From Microdochium bolleyi (taxonomy: Eukaryota > Ascomycota > Sordariomycetes > Xylariales > Microdochiaceae), in assembly GCA_001566295.1 (NCBI GenBank), contig KQ964251.1, forward strand, positions 997,838 through 1,061,837: DNA of 64,000 nucleotides, read 5' to 3'. The stretch's first letter is position 1. Each line of letters starts with the position of its first letter. Shown here one piece after another: positions 11,781-22,314 of this stretch. Position numbers and translations under genes: made by a program. The notes below the pieces were generated by a model, which worked only from the letters and a program-made list of their open reading frames with translations, was not told the origin of the DNA and did no database searches.

Positions 11781-14025
11781 GGTCGCTGCAGGTCTGCCTC
11801 GGTGGCAGGCAAAAGGTACCGTCTGGTTTGTTTGCGGTTGTCTCCTCTCAGGCTGCCGAAACTGCGACACGGCACGAGGTGGCGGTGTTGAGCAAAGGGC
11901 AGAAGAAAGAGGTGAAGGTGCTGTCGGGATGCAGACGAGACGTGGGCGTGGGAGAAATGCAAGGCAGGCGCAGAGCAGCTGCAGGCCTGGCTGGCGGCGG
12001 TGGGGATTCCCATCGGCGCCGGCTCTCGTCACTGGGCGCCGTTGCCCGCAGCACGGCAGGCTGCCGATCTCTCCTCCCCCATTCACTTCAGCCTCCCTCC
12101 ATGCACGCACCCATGCCCGCCCGCGATGCCTCTTATCGCAACCCCACGCTCTGCTCCTCGTGACCGATCTGCGGCGTGGTGAGCATACCAAGTACTGTAT
12201 CAGTCTCTCCGCCCTGTTGACCTTCCTGCACCTGCACCCGTGGGCGAGGCCAGGACGAGCACCGCAGCCCCATGCTCAGCAAGCACAAACGACCCGAGGC
12301 CACACTTGACAAACCAACGACTAAATCAGGCACCGCATTAAGAGTGGCGATGAGGCTTCTTTTGTGAAACCCCGCCGGTCGCTGACACAACATCCAGATC
12401 TCGGAAATACTCTTCGTCCGTCCGGGACGATTACAGCCCTGGATGGAGTTGCTGTAGAGGGTATGGAAGCGATGGTGACGGTTGACACGGACGGGCGATA
12501 AGATAAGATGCGGCTGTCCTCTGTCTCGCCCTGGTGGCCCCGAGACTCGCGAGGCGTGCATCACCCCTCGGCCATGGCACATTTCACTGGGCATCACGAC
12601 GACTGTTCGAGGCGTGGCTAGTCTTCTATTCTCTCCGTTTTACCTGATTTCTGGCTCGCCTCTGCTGTTGCTGGTTCTCGAAGTCGAGTCACAGCTTTCA
12701 GACTGTCAAAAGGGTGCCTCTCTCATCGCCACGGCCCATCGTCTTCGAAAAGCAGCTGGAAGCGAGCCCTCAGACCCCTCCTCACCCTCCTGGCCTCAAC
12801 GCACTGGAGAGGCATCCTGTCTCGGCCGTATGTCGACTTGCAGACCGCCAGTGCCTCGAAAAGCGTTACGTCTATCAAATCCCGATCCCGATCATGGCAG
12901 AGACCATGCACCAATCGTGATGTCCACGCAGGGGGCGTGGCCCACACACTAGGCCCTGACAGGAGCATGGCGCCATCGACACTCTGACACAGTCTGCATC
13001 TTCAGCTGTCAGGGCGCAAGAAAGCCGACCCGAAATGCCCAGCCTGCCCCGTTTGCTTCGACACTTCGGCCGGGACCACATTCACCTCCCACCACCAGGC
13101 ATCAAGCGCCGTGTGGTTACAGCTTTGCTCAAAGCTCTCACCGTGGCTAGCCCTCCCTCCATCCGGCTCACAGGGAAGTGACTGCCGACGCCAGGACGAG
13201 TGCTGGTGGTTGTCGAAGCGGACCTGCCGGGTATTCGGACCACCGAGCAACCTACGTCTGCACCGTCGTATGCGGGTCATCTCGGGGGGCCGGGGTTTTA
13301 GTTGCAGCCTCGCAGGAGGGCCAGACTGACAAATGCAGCATTCATGCTCAAGATCGACTTTTGGTCCCCTTATCGCGGCAGATCAGGACCCCGCGACCTC
13401 CGCCCGAAAATGGCATCATCGAGAAACCCTGGCATTAAGCCGAACCAACCTGAGCTTAAGGCCGAGAGGGCTCACTAGATGATTCATCAAGCCACGCCAG
13501 CGACCGGGCCCATGTGGGCGCCAGATCGCTCTAACCCTCTGTGGCTGCCGCCGCGCCCCGTCAGTGATGCGCGTACCTTGCTTAGCATTAACTTTGCGAC
13601 AGAGGTGATAAGGGTACAAGATCCCATGCTGTTGCTCCGCTTCCCTCGACGTTGCTTTGTAACATTTCGTTCCTCACAGTCTGGCACTTGCTCTTCCGAG
13701 TTCCTGCTTGCCTGGAATACGTAGCCAAGTTCGACCACGCCAGTTGAGAGTAGTCCGGTGCCATCCAGGACCCCGCCTCGGCATATCAGGTTTGTCTGTG
13801 CCCCTGGGTCACCCTCTACATACACATCGAAAATCGGCCGAGATCGCGTCTCAATATACCTTTCGGAGCTTCGCCATGGGCCCTGGTTTCTGAAGCATCA
13901 GGAAGCGCCGCGGCTCGTAGCGATACAGGCATCTGTCACGTCGATCTGTCCTCTTCGGAAAAACTGTTCCAAGCTGCATGGTGGCTCAGTCTGTTTAACC
14001 AAGCTATTCAGACTGCCGAGTTACC
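11781..14025. promoter_or_regulatory. Divergent intergenic region, claudin-like gene / SIS gene
   Basis: 2.2 kb with no supportable gene. Overlapping frames at 11.7-12.3 kb on both strands have no domain content. It contains the upstream regions of both flanking genes. Pyrimidine-rich tracts lie at 12.06-12.13 kb and 12.77-12.79 kb. No confident regulatory site identified. Confidence 0.45.
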
Positions 14026-15243
14026 ATGGTCGAGCATCACCCGGTTCACAACAGCGAGGTCTACCTTTTAGGGCTACCCGAGCGACCTTCTATTCCTCCA
14101 CCGTCGCCGCCTTCCCCACTGCTATCAAGTCCCGGTGAGGAGAGTGAGACCATAGAGGAATTATGCCTTGACGACGACAGCGCAGTCGGCTCTGAAGCCG
14201 ATCTTCCGACACAGAAGTTCATTAATGGTGCTGTTCATGTGCTGAGCACTGAAGCTACGGCTCTCGGTCGAGTCGCTCACATCTACGAGACAGACGCCGT
14301 CGCCAGGGCAGGATTCGCCGCCTCCATTGAAGTCATCACGACACAAATCAGAGCGCGCGGCAAGATAGTCCTCATTGGCGTCGGCAAGTCTGGCCACATT
14401 GCCAAAAAGCTTGTTGCTACATTCAACAGTCTTGGAACGCACGCCACATTTCTGCATCCTACCGAGGCGTTGCATGGAGATCTGGGCAAGATTGGACCTC
14501 ACGATGTAGTTCTCTTCATCACTTTCTCTGGAAAGACCGGAGAACTTCTCTCCCTGCTTCCTCACATAGAGGCTGGTCTACCAACCATAGTGCTCACATC
14601 GCACCAGAAACCCGCCGAGTGCAGATTGATACAGCAACGCCCGGATATGATCTTGCTCCCAGCGCCAATTCACGAAGCTGAGACGATCTCATTTGGTGTT
14701 TCCGCACCGACGACGTCTACGACTGTTGCACTGGCAATAGGAGATGCTCTTGCTGTTGTCGCATCGCAGGAGCTGCACCCGAGCGTCCCGAGCGTGTTTG
14801 CCAGGAACCATCCCGGCGGTGCCATTGGGGCATCATTCGCTAAAGTAGCGACCGTCAAGGACCGCATGATTCCTTTCCAGGATATTGCCTCCATCGAAGA
14901 TGATCTCGACATCGTTCGGGCGGCAGACGTTCTTCGAGCTGGTTACGCAGCACCGTCCGGCTGGGTGCGATTGGGGAACTTTCTCGCACCCCCAAGTCGA
15001 ATCAGAAAGCTGGAGTCAGCGAAGCTTGCTTCACCCATCTCGGACGTGCTCGAATTGGTGGTCGAGAAGCGAAAGTGGGTGGTTGTCGCACCAGAGACGC
15101 CCATCACGGAGGCAGTCCGACTCGTAGAGGAATTGGATGGCACACGCGACAAGCACACACAAAACGTCGAAGAGAGGATTCTGGCGATCACGGTCAAGGA
15201 CGAGGTCATTGGAGTCATGGAGTTCGGGCAATTGACTGCATGA
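14026..15243 (+). CDS. SIS-domain sugar-phosphate isomerase-like protein (KdsD/GutQ/KpsF type), 405 aa
   Basis: Single exon. After a disordered, Pro/Ser-rich N-terminus (residues 1-75), residues about 80-235 form a SIS domain of the arabinose-5-phosphate isomerase type: GVGKSGHIAKKL (about 118-129), the conserved His/Glu segment HPTEALHGDLGK (about 143-154), then SGKTGELLSLLP. The linker signature FARNHPGGAIG near residue 258 matches the bacterial enzymes closely. Bacterial homologues continue with two CBS domains. Here the C-terminal 130 residues keep traces of that layout (TVKDRMIPF; then DVLELVVEKRKWVVV...VIGVMEFG) but are degenerate. Bacterial KdsD interconverts ribulose-5-phosphate and arabinose-5-phosphate for Kdo synthesis, a product fungi do not make, so the substrate here is open. 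It has no signal peptide or membrane segment and is probably cytosolic. Confidence 0.88.
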   Translation: MVEHHPVHNSEVYLLGLPERPSIPPPSPPSPLLSSPGEESETIEELCLDDDSAVGSEADLPTQKFINGAVHVLSTEATALGRVAHIYETDAVARAGFAASIEVITTQIRARGKIVLIGVGKSGHIAKKLVATFNSLGTHATFLHPTEALHGDLGKIGPHDVVLFITFSGKTGELLSLLPHIEAGLPTIVLTSHQKPAECRLIQQRPDMILLPAPIHEAETISFGVSAPTTSTTVALAIGDALAVVASQELHPSVPSVFARNHPGGAIGASFAKVATVKDRMIPFQDIASIEDDLDIVRAADVLRAGYAAPSGWVRLGNFLAPPSRIRKLESAKLASPISDVLELVVEKRKWVVVAPETPITEAVRLVEELDGTRDKHTQNVEERILAITVKDEVIGVMEFGQLTA

Positions 15244-16122
15244 GGCTCCCCGAGCTGAGAATGGATTCTCCAGGCAGCATCTGAAACCAGAGGGGGGATT
15301 TTACGACAGCGATCATCGGCAAAGTCGCATATGCGAACCGCCATCTTGGCCGAGCCATGCATCGTATTATAACGAAGAAGCAGGAGCGGCCTCAATGCAG
15401 AAAACAACAAAATACCCGAAAGACTATTGCGAAGTAGGGGAGACACCGGGGGACGAAGAGCTCGAGCAGCCCGGTTCATAGACGTAACACATTCTACTGG
15501 CTACAATGACACTACTCATTTCATTCACGACACAATACCGAGCGGTTGCCATTTTTTGCCATTGCTCTCACATGTCAGAGACTTTATGTTCATTCTTAGC
15601 TGAACGTTCGCGAATCAGTTGTGTGTCCATGCAGCTGGCCAATGGATGATGTGCGATTGGACCGTGCCGTGCCGAAGTGCCAAGTCATGTCATGTACCAA
15701 ACCTAAAGTAACCTGCGTTTAGTGCACACGGAAATCGTACCGCCCCGATGCTCGACTCTCTCCCTTCGGGGGTTTGTCAATGAACATAACGGTGTACCTG
15801 AGTGTGAAGGGTAAGACTCTGGGCCGGTTCTAGGGCGTGTCGAACTCATTATCACAACTTTGTCTCACCGCCCGACGTAGCTGAAGCCAGTCGACCACTC
15901 CGTCGCGCAGGGGCGTGTACAGCCTATGGTTACTGGTCCCCACTCACGGCCAAGCACACAAGGCTGTCGTGTAAAGAGGCACGATGGTATGATAATTTGG
16001 TACATTTCCAAGAAGCCGGCCAAGATACAAGGTGATATACAAAAATATTGAACGCCCCACTTGTGGTGATGGGGTTTGAGTTCTTCCCAAAGTTGCTGGC
16101 CAACACAATAGGCAATTGCTGT
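15244..16122. other. Intergenic, convergent 3' flanks
   Basis: 879 bp between the SIS gene and the 3' end of MRM2. No coding frame of substance. Contains only short local duplications (for example GTGCC and CATGT doublets near 15667-15700). Confidence 0.5.
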
Positions 16123-17767
16123 TCACTCAATAGAGGACAGCGTCACGTCGCCCTTCCGCCGCAGGGCTACGAAAAAAGCCTCCCGAGACTCCTGTGTAGA
16201 GAAGATGGTCAGCTTTACTCCCTGAGCCGTGCGTGGTCTTCCCTTTCCCCTTGAGACGACACGCAAGCAGACACAAAAATTCAGTGTACGAAAAGGGGTC
16301 TCAAGACTGAGACTTACGGTCCTCGACGAGTCGGGCTTCTCGCGGTGTACCTTGGCAAACATCTTCTTGAGCCTGTTCTCGAGCAGCTTGTCCTCGGCGC
16401 CCTGGTAGAACTTGCAGACAAAGTGCCCGCCAGCGCGCAGGGTGTCGCTGGCGAAGCTGAGGGCGGCGTGGCAGAGGTCCTGTTTGCGTGCGCGGCGCGG
16501 GAGGCGAGGCGCGGGGAGTCAGCTTACATCAGACCGAGAAAGGCCTAAGGATGAAAAGGGGATCGGGGGACGTACCATGCTGCCGGCGTGGTCGCGGAAG
16601 CTCATGCCCGACGTGTTCATCATCCTGTCATACGGGTTACTCAGAGTCCTACTTGAAAAACCGCCCGTCTGCATCCAGGGTGCTGACATGTCGCTGAGAA
16701 CCACCTGCGCGACAACGAATGATGAGGGTCTGTGTTAGTATAGTACTTGGCGTGATAGCTTGTGAGAGTAGAGAAACCACCCATTGGAGATCAAAGGGCA
16801 AGGAGAGGGTAAATGGTCGAGGAGGGGTCTCATACATCTACTAGACGGCCCTCCTCCTCCGAGGATGCCTCGGTGCCGTCGCCGTCATCGCTGTCGAGAG
16901 ATTCGGAGCGCTCTGTATCGATATAGCTGGGATGATCGACGATGGTGGTTGGAAGCGCAGCTGATGAGTCGCCATCCTCAGCGGATGTGTCGCTCGCAGC
17001 TGTTGTCTCTGGCGAGGATACCGGCGGTGGCCGTGGTTGTCTGTCGCCGCCTGAGCCCCTCCGCTTAGCGATCTCGAGGAGGTACTCCTTGACCATTATC
17101 TGGACCCCTGGAGACAGGAAGTTGCCCTGTATCGTCGAAACACCCCGTGGAGGCTGGGCCGGGATGATGTCGATGCCCACGACTCTGCCGGTTGGCTTCG
17201 TGCGCTCGAGGGCGACCTGAGATAGTCAGCACGAGCCTGAGTTGGGGTCCATTTCTTGGTATTGAACTGACTTGAGACCAGCTCCCTGGCGCGTAGCCCT
17301 ATAAGGACATTAGCATATAAGTCACGGGCTGTCAGGTTTCGGCGGTTGTGAGCACGCACGAGATCTACGACGGTCTGGCCCCGCCTGAATAGCTTATATC
17401 TGGCGTCCATCTGCGAGTACAGGAAGTGTGGTCAGCTGATCGGCTCATTTCGAGGTTTTGTAAAGGTGCTAGACCAGCACTGGAGAGCACCGACCTCGAG
17501 CAGCTTGAAGGCCGCTCTGCTTTTGAGGCCCTGGACCCGGGCCTCGCGGGCGTAGAAGTCGTTGCCTTGCCTCTGCTTCCATCGCGAGTTGGAGGACGAC
17601 CAGCGTGTCTGCGTGGTGAGTATGGGAAGTGTAGGCGAGCTCGCGATGCGAAGTGCGTCGATGTGTGTAAGCAGGGAGCAGCTGCAGGCCCTTGCCGGAG
17701 CACGAGGTTGTACTACTGACGATGCTCTGGCAGCCGCCCGCGCTCCATCTCTGGCGGCAAGCCTCAT
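16123..17767 (-). CDS. MRM2: Mitochondrial 21S rRNA 2'-O-methyltransferase (MRM2, FtsJ/RrmJ family), 363 aa
   Basis: S-adenosylmethionine-dependent ribose methyltransferase expected to act on the large mitochondrial rRNA. Exons are 17767-17495, 17410-17360, 17298-17272, 17216-16836, 16704-16576, 16479-16318 and 16191-16123 (1092 nt). The N-terminal ~65 residues are Arg/Ala/Ser-rich with almost no acidic residues until the mature start, a good mitochondrial presequence. The SAM motif VVDLGYAPGSWSQVA is rebuilt only when the 27-nt exon 3 is included. The K-D-K-E catalytic tetrad is present: K88 (RAAFK), D249 (VLSDMS), K310 (FVCKFYQG) and E345 (ESREAFF). Between the SAM motif and D249 lies an acidic, Ser-rich insertion of about 70 residues that bacterial RrmJ lacks. 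All six introns are in phase 0. The final acceptor was chosen as ACAG before GAGTCT because it restores the SRT-ESREAFF family sequence. It is divergent from the membrane-protein gene at 18348. Confidence 0.93.
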
Positions 17768-18347
17768 CACGATCCGAGGTGCACTGCTATGAACGCCCCG
17801 GGGACAAGAATGCCATGGCCAACGGCAGATCTGCTTTGAAGAGTGCTTGCCTGGTGTTTGTGCTTGCCCGAAGGATGTGGCCCGTTTGAGGTATCGTAGA
17901 CTGAAGCTGCAGGTGCCGGGTAGTCCACGGCGCTGATGGTTGTGTTCTGGTCCGAAGCGACAACGATAGCGGCTTCTTCCCAATTGAGGGCGCAACTCCA
18001 GTTTAAACACAGAAACAAGGCCACTTCCAGTGTGGCACAGCCCATCGGCAGGTCGCGTCCAGACAGTCGCACAAGCCTCGAGCCCTGGCCGGAATGCGAG
18101 CAAGGCGCGTTTTCTGCCAGAACGGGGCCCTTTAGGGTCCTCGATGAAGTCATAGCCCGGCCACGCAGCGTAAGCGTGGAGACAGCCTGTCCCAGGCACT
18201 CTTACTCGAAGTGGCACGACAATTTGCTGACACTCTGGCTCTAGCAGTCTGCATATTCCGCATAAGAAGCTGCCCGGCTGCTCCGGAACTGGCCATCACC
18301 AAGGCCTTCATCCCTTCTTCATCAACCATCATCGCGGTGCAGCAACC
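17768..18347. promoter_or_regulatory. Divergent promoter region, MRM2 / membrane protein
   Basis: A 580-bp stretch shared by two divergent starts. The minus-strand frame through it is an upstream extension of the MRM2 exon-1 frame without family content. No distinctive regulatory element seen. Confidence 0.5.
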
Positions 18348-19619
18348 ATGGCACCTCCAGCATCGCGGCCGTATCAGGGCCTCCTGGTCGGCCTACACCT
18401 CCTCGCCGCCGTCGGCTTCCTCTACAAGTTGCGCGTCGAGCCCGGCCTCAACAACGTGCCCGAGCACTTTGATGAGGTCGTCGAGGCTGCCACGTTCCCC
18501 AACGGCCTGCCGCTCAAGACAACCTACTTTGGCGTGCCCGCCATCGACCAGGTCTTTCCCTGGCTCGTCGTCGCCTTCGTCGCGGGCCCGGCCGGTTGGG
18601 ACATCAACGTCCGCCTCGAGCAGATGCACTTCCTCTACAACTTTGCCAGCATCCTTGCCGTCCTCGTTGTCGAGTCCCGCCGCGTCGCCAACGCCCAGCG
18701 CATCACCACCTGGATCGCCCTCTGGGCTGTCTTCTACCAGACCGTCGGTGGCGCCTTCATTGTGCCTCTTTGGTTCGCCGTCGACCTCATGACTAGCAAC
18801 GATGCCGACCGCTCCCGCCTCGCCGCCAAGCGCGACGTGCCTCTTCCCTACGCCCAGTTCGTCCTGCCCGCCACCATCCTCGGCTACCTCTTGCCCACTG
18901 CGCTCCTCTACGTCCCCTGGGGCTGGTCCCACGAGGTCTCCCAAATCCTCACGGCCTTCTGGCAGCCTGCGCCCCTCCTCGTTAGCCTGTTCCTCGTGCT
19001 CTTCGCCAACGCGGCAATGTCGCTCTCCGTCACCACCTCCGCGGCCGGCCCGACCTCGCACGCCGGATTCCCCAACGCCCGCGACGGCCCGCCCAGGGAC
19101 ACCGTGCCCGGCGGCGACATGACCCCACCCGACGACGTCTTCTACCTCAAGACGTACTACGCCATGGTGGGCATGCTGTGCTTTGTCGTCCACGCCTACG
19201 TGCTCTACCAGATCCAGACAGGCGGGTACGCCGAGCTCATTGCCTCGGCCGCCGCCGCCGGTGGCGGACCGGGCGGCGCCGTCACCTTCAGCAGCGTCTT
19301 CCTGCCCTCCAAAGACCTCTGGAAGACCTCCCTCGCCGCGGGTCTACACTATATCTTCCAGTGGGACGAGATCGGCATCTTCGGCACTGCGCTGACCTGG
19401 TCGTGGGTCAAGACCTGGGACATCCAGCGCGCCGCCGCTGCTACCCGGGGCGGTGTTTCCGGCGCCGCCCTCGCCCGCAGCGCCGTGCTTATCACGCTGG
19501 CCAACGTCCTCGTCGGCCCCGGTGCGACGATCATGGCCATCTGGTTCTGGCGCGAGAATAAACTCGTCGAGATGGCGGCCGCACAGCCAGGTACCACAGA
19601 GGCCAAAAAGCTCCGATGA
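18348..19619 (+). CDS. Polytopic membrane protein of unknown function, 423 aa
   Basis: Single exon with strongly biased, GC-rich codon use typical of an expressed fungal gene. I count about eight to nine hydrophobic segments: residues near 10-27, 65-82, 96-113, 120-148, 168-190, 203-224, 268-288, 345-362 and 378-400. The first segment follows only about ten residues, so it may be a signal anchor. Loops include VEPGLNNVPEHFDEVVEAA and a Gly/Pro-rich stretch around residues 230-260. A charged C-terminus ends in AKKLR, a possible dilysine-like ER signal, though the spacing is not canonical. I do not recognise the family with confidence. It has the general look of uncharacterised fungal integral membrane proteins, and nothing around it indicates a metabolic cluster. 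Confidence 0.85.
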   Translation: MAPPASRPYQGLLVGLHLLAAVGFLYKLRVEPGLNNVPEHFDEVVEAATFPNGLPLKTTYFGVPAIDQVFPWLVVAFVAGPAGWDINVRLEQMHFLYNFASILAVLVVESRRVANAQRITTWIALWAVFYQTVGGAFIVPLWFAVDLMTSNDADRSRLAAKRDVPLPYAQFVLPATILGYLLPTALLYVPWGWSHEVSQILTAFWQPAPLLVSLFLVLFANAAMSLSVTTSAAGPTSHAGFPNARDGPPRDTVPGGDMTPPDDVFYLKTYYAMVGMLCFVVHAYVLYQIQTGGYAELIASAAAAGGGPGGAVTFSSVFLPSKDLWKTSLAAGLHYIFQWDEIGIFGTALTWSWVKTWDIQRAAAATRGGVSGAALARSAVLITLANVLVGPGATIMAIWFWRENKLVEMAAAQPGTTEAKKLR

Positions 19620-20138
19620 TATACCCTGAGAGGGTTCTGTAGTGTATATAGTCGGGATGAAGATCGGACGCACACCAGTGCGATTGGGGATGGGAGGAGT
19701 CAGAACTGTAGATACAAATGAGATGGAATCTAGTTGAGCACTGAAATTTGTTATTATTACAGCACCCATACGGCTGCTCAACTGAGCGACAGCTGCCGCA
19801 AGGCGAGTCCCTCGGTATGTGCAGGGATAATGCCGTGATAGGCTATGTACATCGCGGGCATCATTTTCTTTGTACGAATCAGCAAGGATGGATCTGCGTC
19901 GCTACCCGGAAAGGAAGCTGCCACATCTAGGTATCGTTACGAATATGGAAAATGTGTGCTCCGTTAACAGAGCAAGAAAAAAAGCCAAACGCCGACGCAA
20001 TGCAACTACAAACAATGTGAAAGATACCTCAATGTTTTCCCAACTCCCAGACGCCCGGGATACCATGCACCATCCCACTATCCGAGCCATGACAGAACCA
20101 CAGGAAAACCTCCCCTGGGTTGACGCGTGATTCGCAGA
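19620..20138. other. Intergenic, convergent 3' flanks
   Basis: 519 bp between the 3' ends of the membrane-protein gene and the coiled-coil gene. A-rich stretches near 19970-20030. No gene or repeat seen. Confidence 0.5.
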
Positions 20139-22314
20139 TCAGGCAAGGAAACTCGCGCCAACCCCCCGGCGGTGCCTCTTGAGCGGTGAGAACGTCGACC
20201 CTCCTGCAAACGCATTCTGCACGCCCGTCAAGTGCGTCTTGCTGCGCTTCGCCGGGCCGCGCAGACCCGCCCCTGCTCCGACGGCAGCGACAGGCTCGGC
20301 CGCCGGCATCTCCCCGTCGTCCTCGTCGAATAGCGTCTTGGCCGTGCCCAGGTTGCGCCTTTTCTTCTTGGTGTTATCGAAGACGGCAGAAAGAGGACCG
20401 GCCCCGATAGTGGCGGGAGCGGCTGGTTCATTGTCGCTTTCGTCCTTGTCCGCCGCGGCGGGCTTGCTCTTGGCAAGCTTCACTTTGGGCTTCTTGGCAA
20501 GCGGCATGCTGTCCGGGTCAAATGGCTTTGCCTCTGCCCTGGTCTCTTCCAGGCTCTTCCTCTTCTTCGGCTTCGGCTTGGGGGCTGGCTGGTTGTCCCC
20601 CTCTTCGGAGACGACTTCTGTAGCGACCTTCTTTGGCCTGCCTCGTGGCTTTGGCGCTGCCTTGACTGGCTCATGCGCCTGCTCCCCCTCGACATTGTCT
20701 TCTTCTACTGGTGGTGCTTCAGGGCGAGGAGAAGACCGCTGTGGTTGACTCATGACGGGATCCTCTGTACCACCCAGGACGGAAACTACGGGCTCCGCTT
20801 CGATATCTTCATTTGTCTCTTCGAGGTCTTTGCTGCGGTTGAGGAATGGGGTGATCGTAAAGTCCGACTTCTCTCCGAGGCGGGTCGGGAGGTATTGCGG
20901 CTTCTTGGCACGACGAACATTCGAAGGTTCATTAGCCCCTGGAGTCTGAATCGTGATTTGCGAGAAATCCCCGTGCACGCTGTCGAGTCCTTTCTTCGTC
21001 CGCACGGCTTGTGTTCCTGCAGGATTCCGCTTCTTCATATCCTCCTCTAGTGCGGCTTGTGCCTGTTGGGCCGATCGCAGGTCGGCCTTTGACTGCTTCA
21101 TTTCTTCCTGAAGCTCGCGGAACTTGGTCTTCAACTTTTCAAACTTCCGCTCTTGCGCGTCTGCCCTGGACTCTGCCTCCGTCACTGACTTGTCGCACTC
21201 GGCTCGGTAGCTGCTCTTATCTTTCAAGGCGGCCTCCAATCTCGCTTGCGTCGTGCTGAGCTCTGTGCGAAGTTCCTCCTCCAGAGCTGTCCCCGCGGCA
21301 GCCTTTTTGTTCGCCTTCTTGGAGACATTCTGCTGGGCCTCCATTTCGTCCTTGATACGCTCTGATTCCTCCTTGGCCTGGCGCAGTTGCTTCTGTGTGT
21401 CTTGCAACTTCTTGCGGAGGTCGGACTCGGATTCACGGGTGGTGTCCTGACTGTCTCGCGCGAATTGGTGATGTCGCCGTTCATTCTCGAGCTGGTCCTC
21501 GATCCTTTCTCGCTCCGCCTTCTCGGTGGCCAGTCGCTTCTCCACGTCCCGTAGTTTCTTCCGAAGCTCATCCTCGACCCGGTCTATGCTCTCACGCTTC
21601 TCCAGGACCCGTTTTGTTGCCTTCTTCTCGTTCGCAAGCTCTACTTCGAGTGTGTTGACCTGGCGCTCGAGAGACAGTTTTTCCGCTAGTGTGGACTGAT
21701 GATGGTTCACCTGTGATCGCAGGTGCTCAATCTCGGGCTGGAGCACGGCGAGTTCGCGGCTGAGCGCGAGCTTCTCCGCGAGGAGATTGGCAGAGTCCTG
21801 GCTGACGCTGCTCATGGACTGCAGCTCGGCCTGTTGGTGGCAGATAATTAGTATGTAAGAAATGCCGTCGCGTGTCCGCCAGACTTACATTGAGCTGCGC
21901 GAAATCGCGCTCGTGTCTCCTGATCTGGTTCTCCTGCGTCCGTATCGTCTCAAGCTGCTCCTCGATCTCCGCGACAAGCGTCTCCCTCTCTGCAGCGTTT
22001 TCGGCACTGGCAATGTCATTGAGCGCAATCTGCTCCTCGAGCAAAGAGTTGTCATCTTCCAGAAGGAGATTCTGGACTCGCAGGCGGCGTATGTCTTCGT
22101 CCTTGTTCAGTATCGCGAGGTCGTTCACATGCTGTAGGTATTTCACCTCGAGGTCGTGTAGCCTTCGCTGTAAGGAAGGATTTAGTCAGTCAACTTCCTC
22201 TATAGAACTGCGACCCCAGGTGTCTGCCGCTGCCGCTGCCGCACTCACGTCGGAAGCGGGGGAGGCGGGCTGCCGCGAGGGCTTCGGGCCCGACTTTGTT
22301 GTAGCGTATGCCAT
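20139..22314 (-). CDS. Coiled-coil nuclear protein with AT-hook, 678 aa
   Basis: Exons are 22314-22249, 22167-21889 and 21830-20139 (2037 nt), with donors GTGAGT and GTAAGT. A short basic N-terminus (MAYATTKSGPKPSRQ) leads into a long, nearly continuous coiled coil from about residue 25 to 390, rich in Leu, Glu, Lys and Arg heptads (LLLEDDNSLLEEQIALN and similar). The C-terminal third is disordered. It has a PRGRPKK AT-hook around residue 507, several KKRK-type nuclear localisation patches, and a conserved-looking end (FSPLKRHRRGVGASFLA). Long coiled coil, AT-hook and basic patches together suggest a chromatin or kinetochore/spindle-associated structural protein. That is an inference, and fungal orthologues are often just named M protein repeat protein. 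It is divergent from OST3. Confidence 0.85.

Noticed and set aside
18393..19193. 266-codon minus-strand frame
   Set aside because: Antisense of the membrane-protein gene, Glu/Asp/Gly-rich as expected from reversed C-ending codons.
18348..19619. Membrane protein plus GGPP synthase as part of a terpenoid cluster
   Set aside because: They are 40 kb apart with housekeeping genes between, and no cyclase, P450 or prenyltransferase is nearby.
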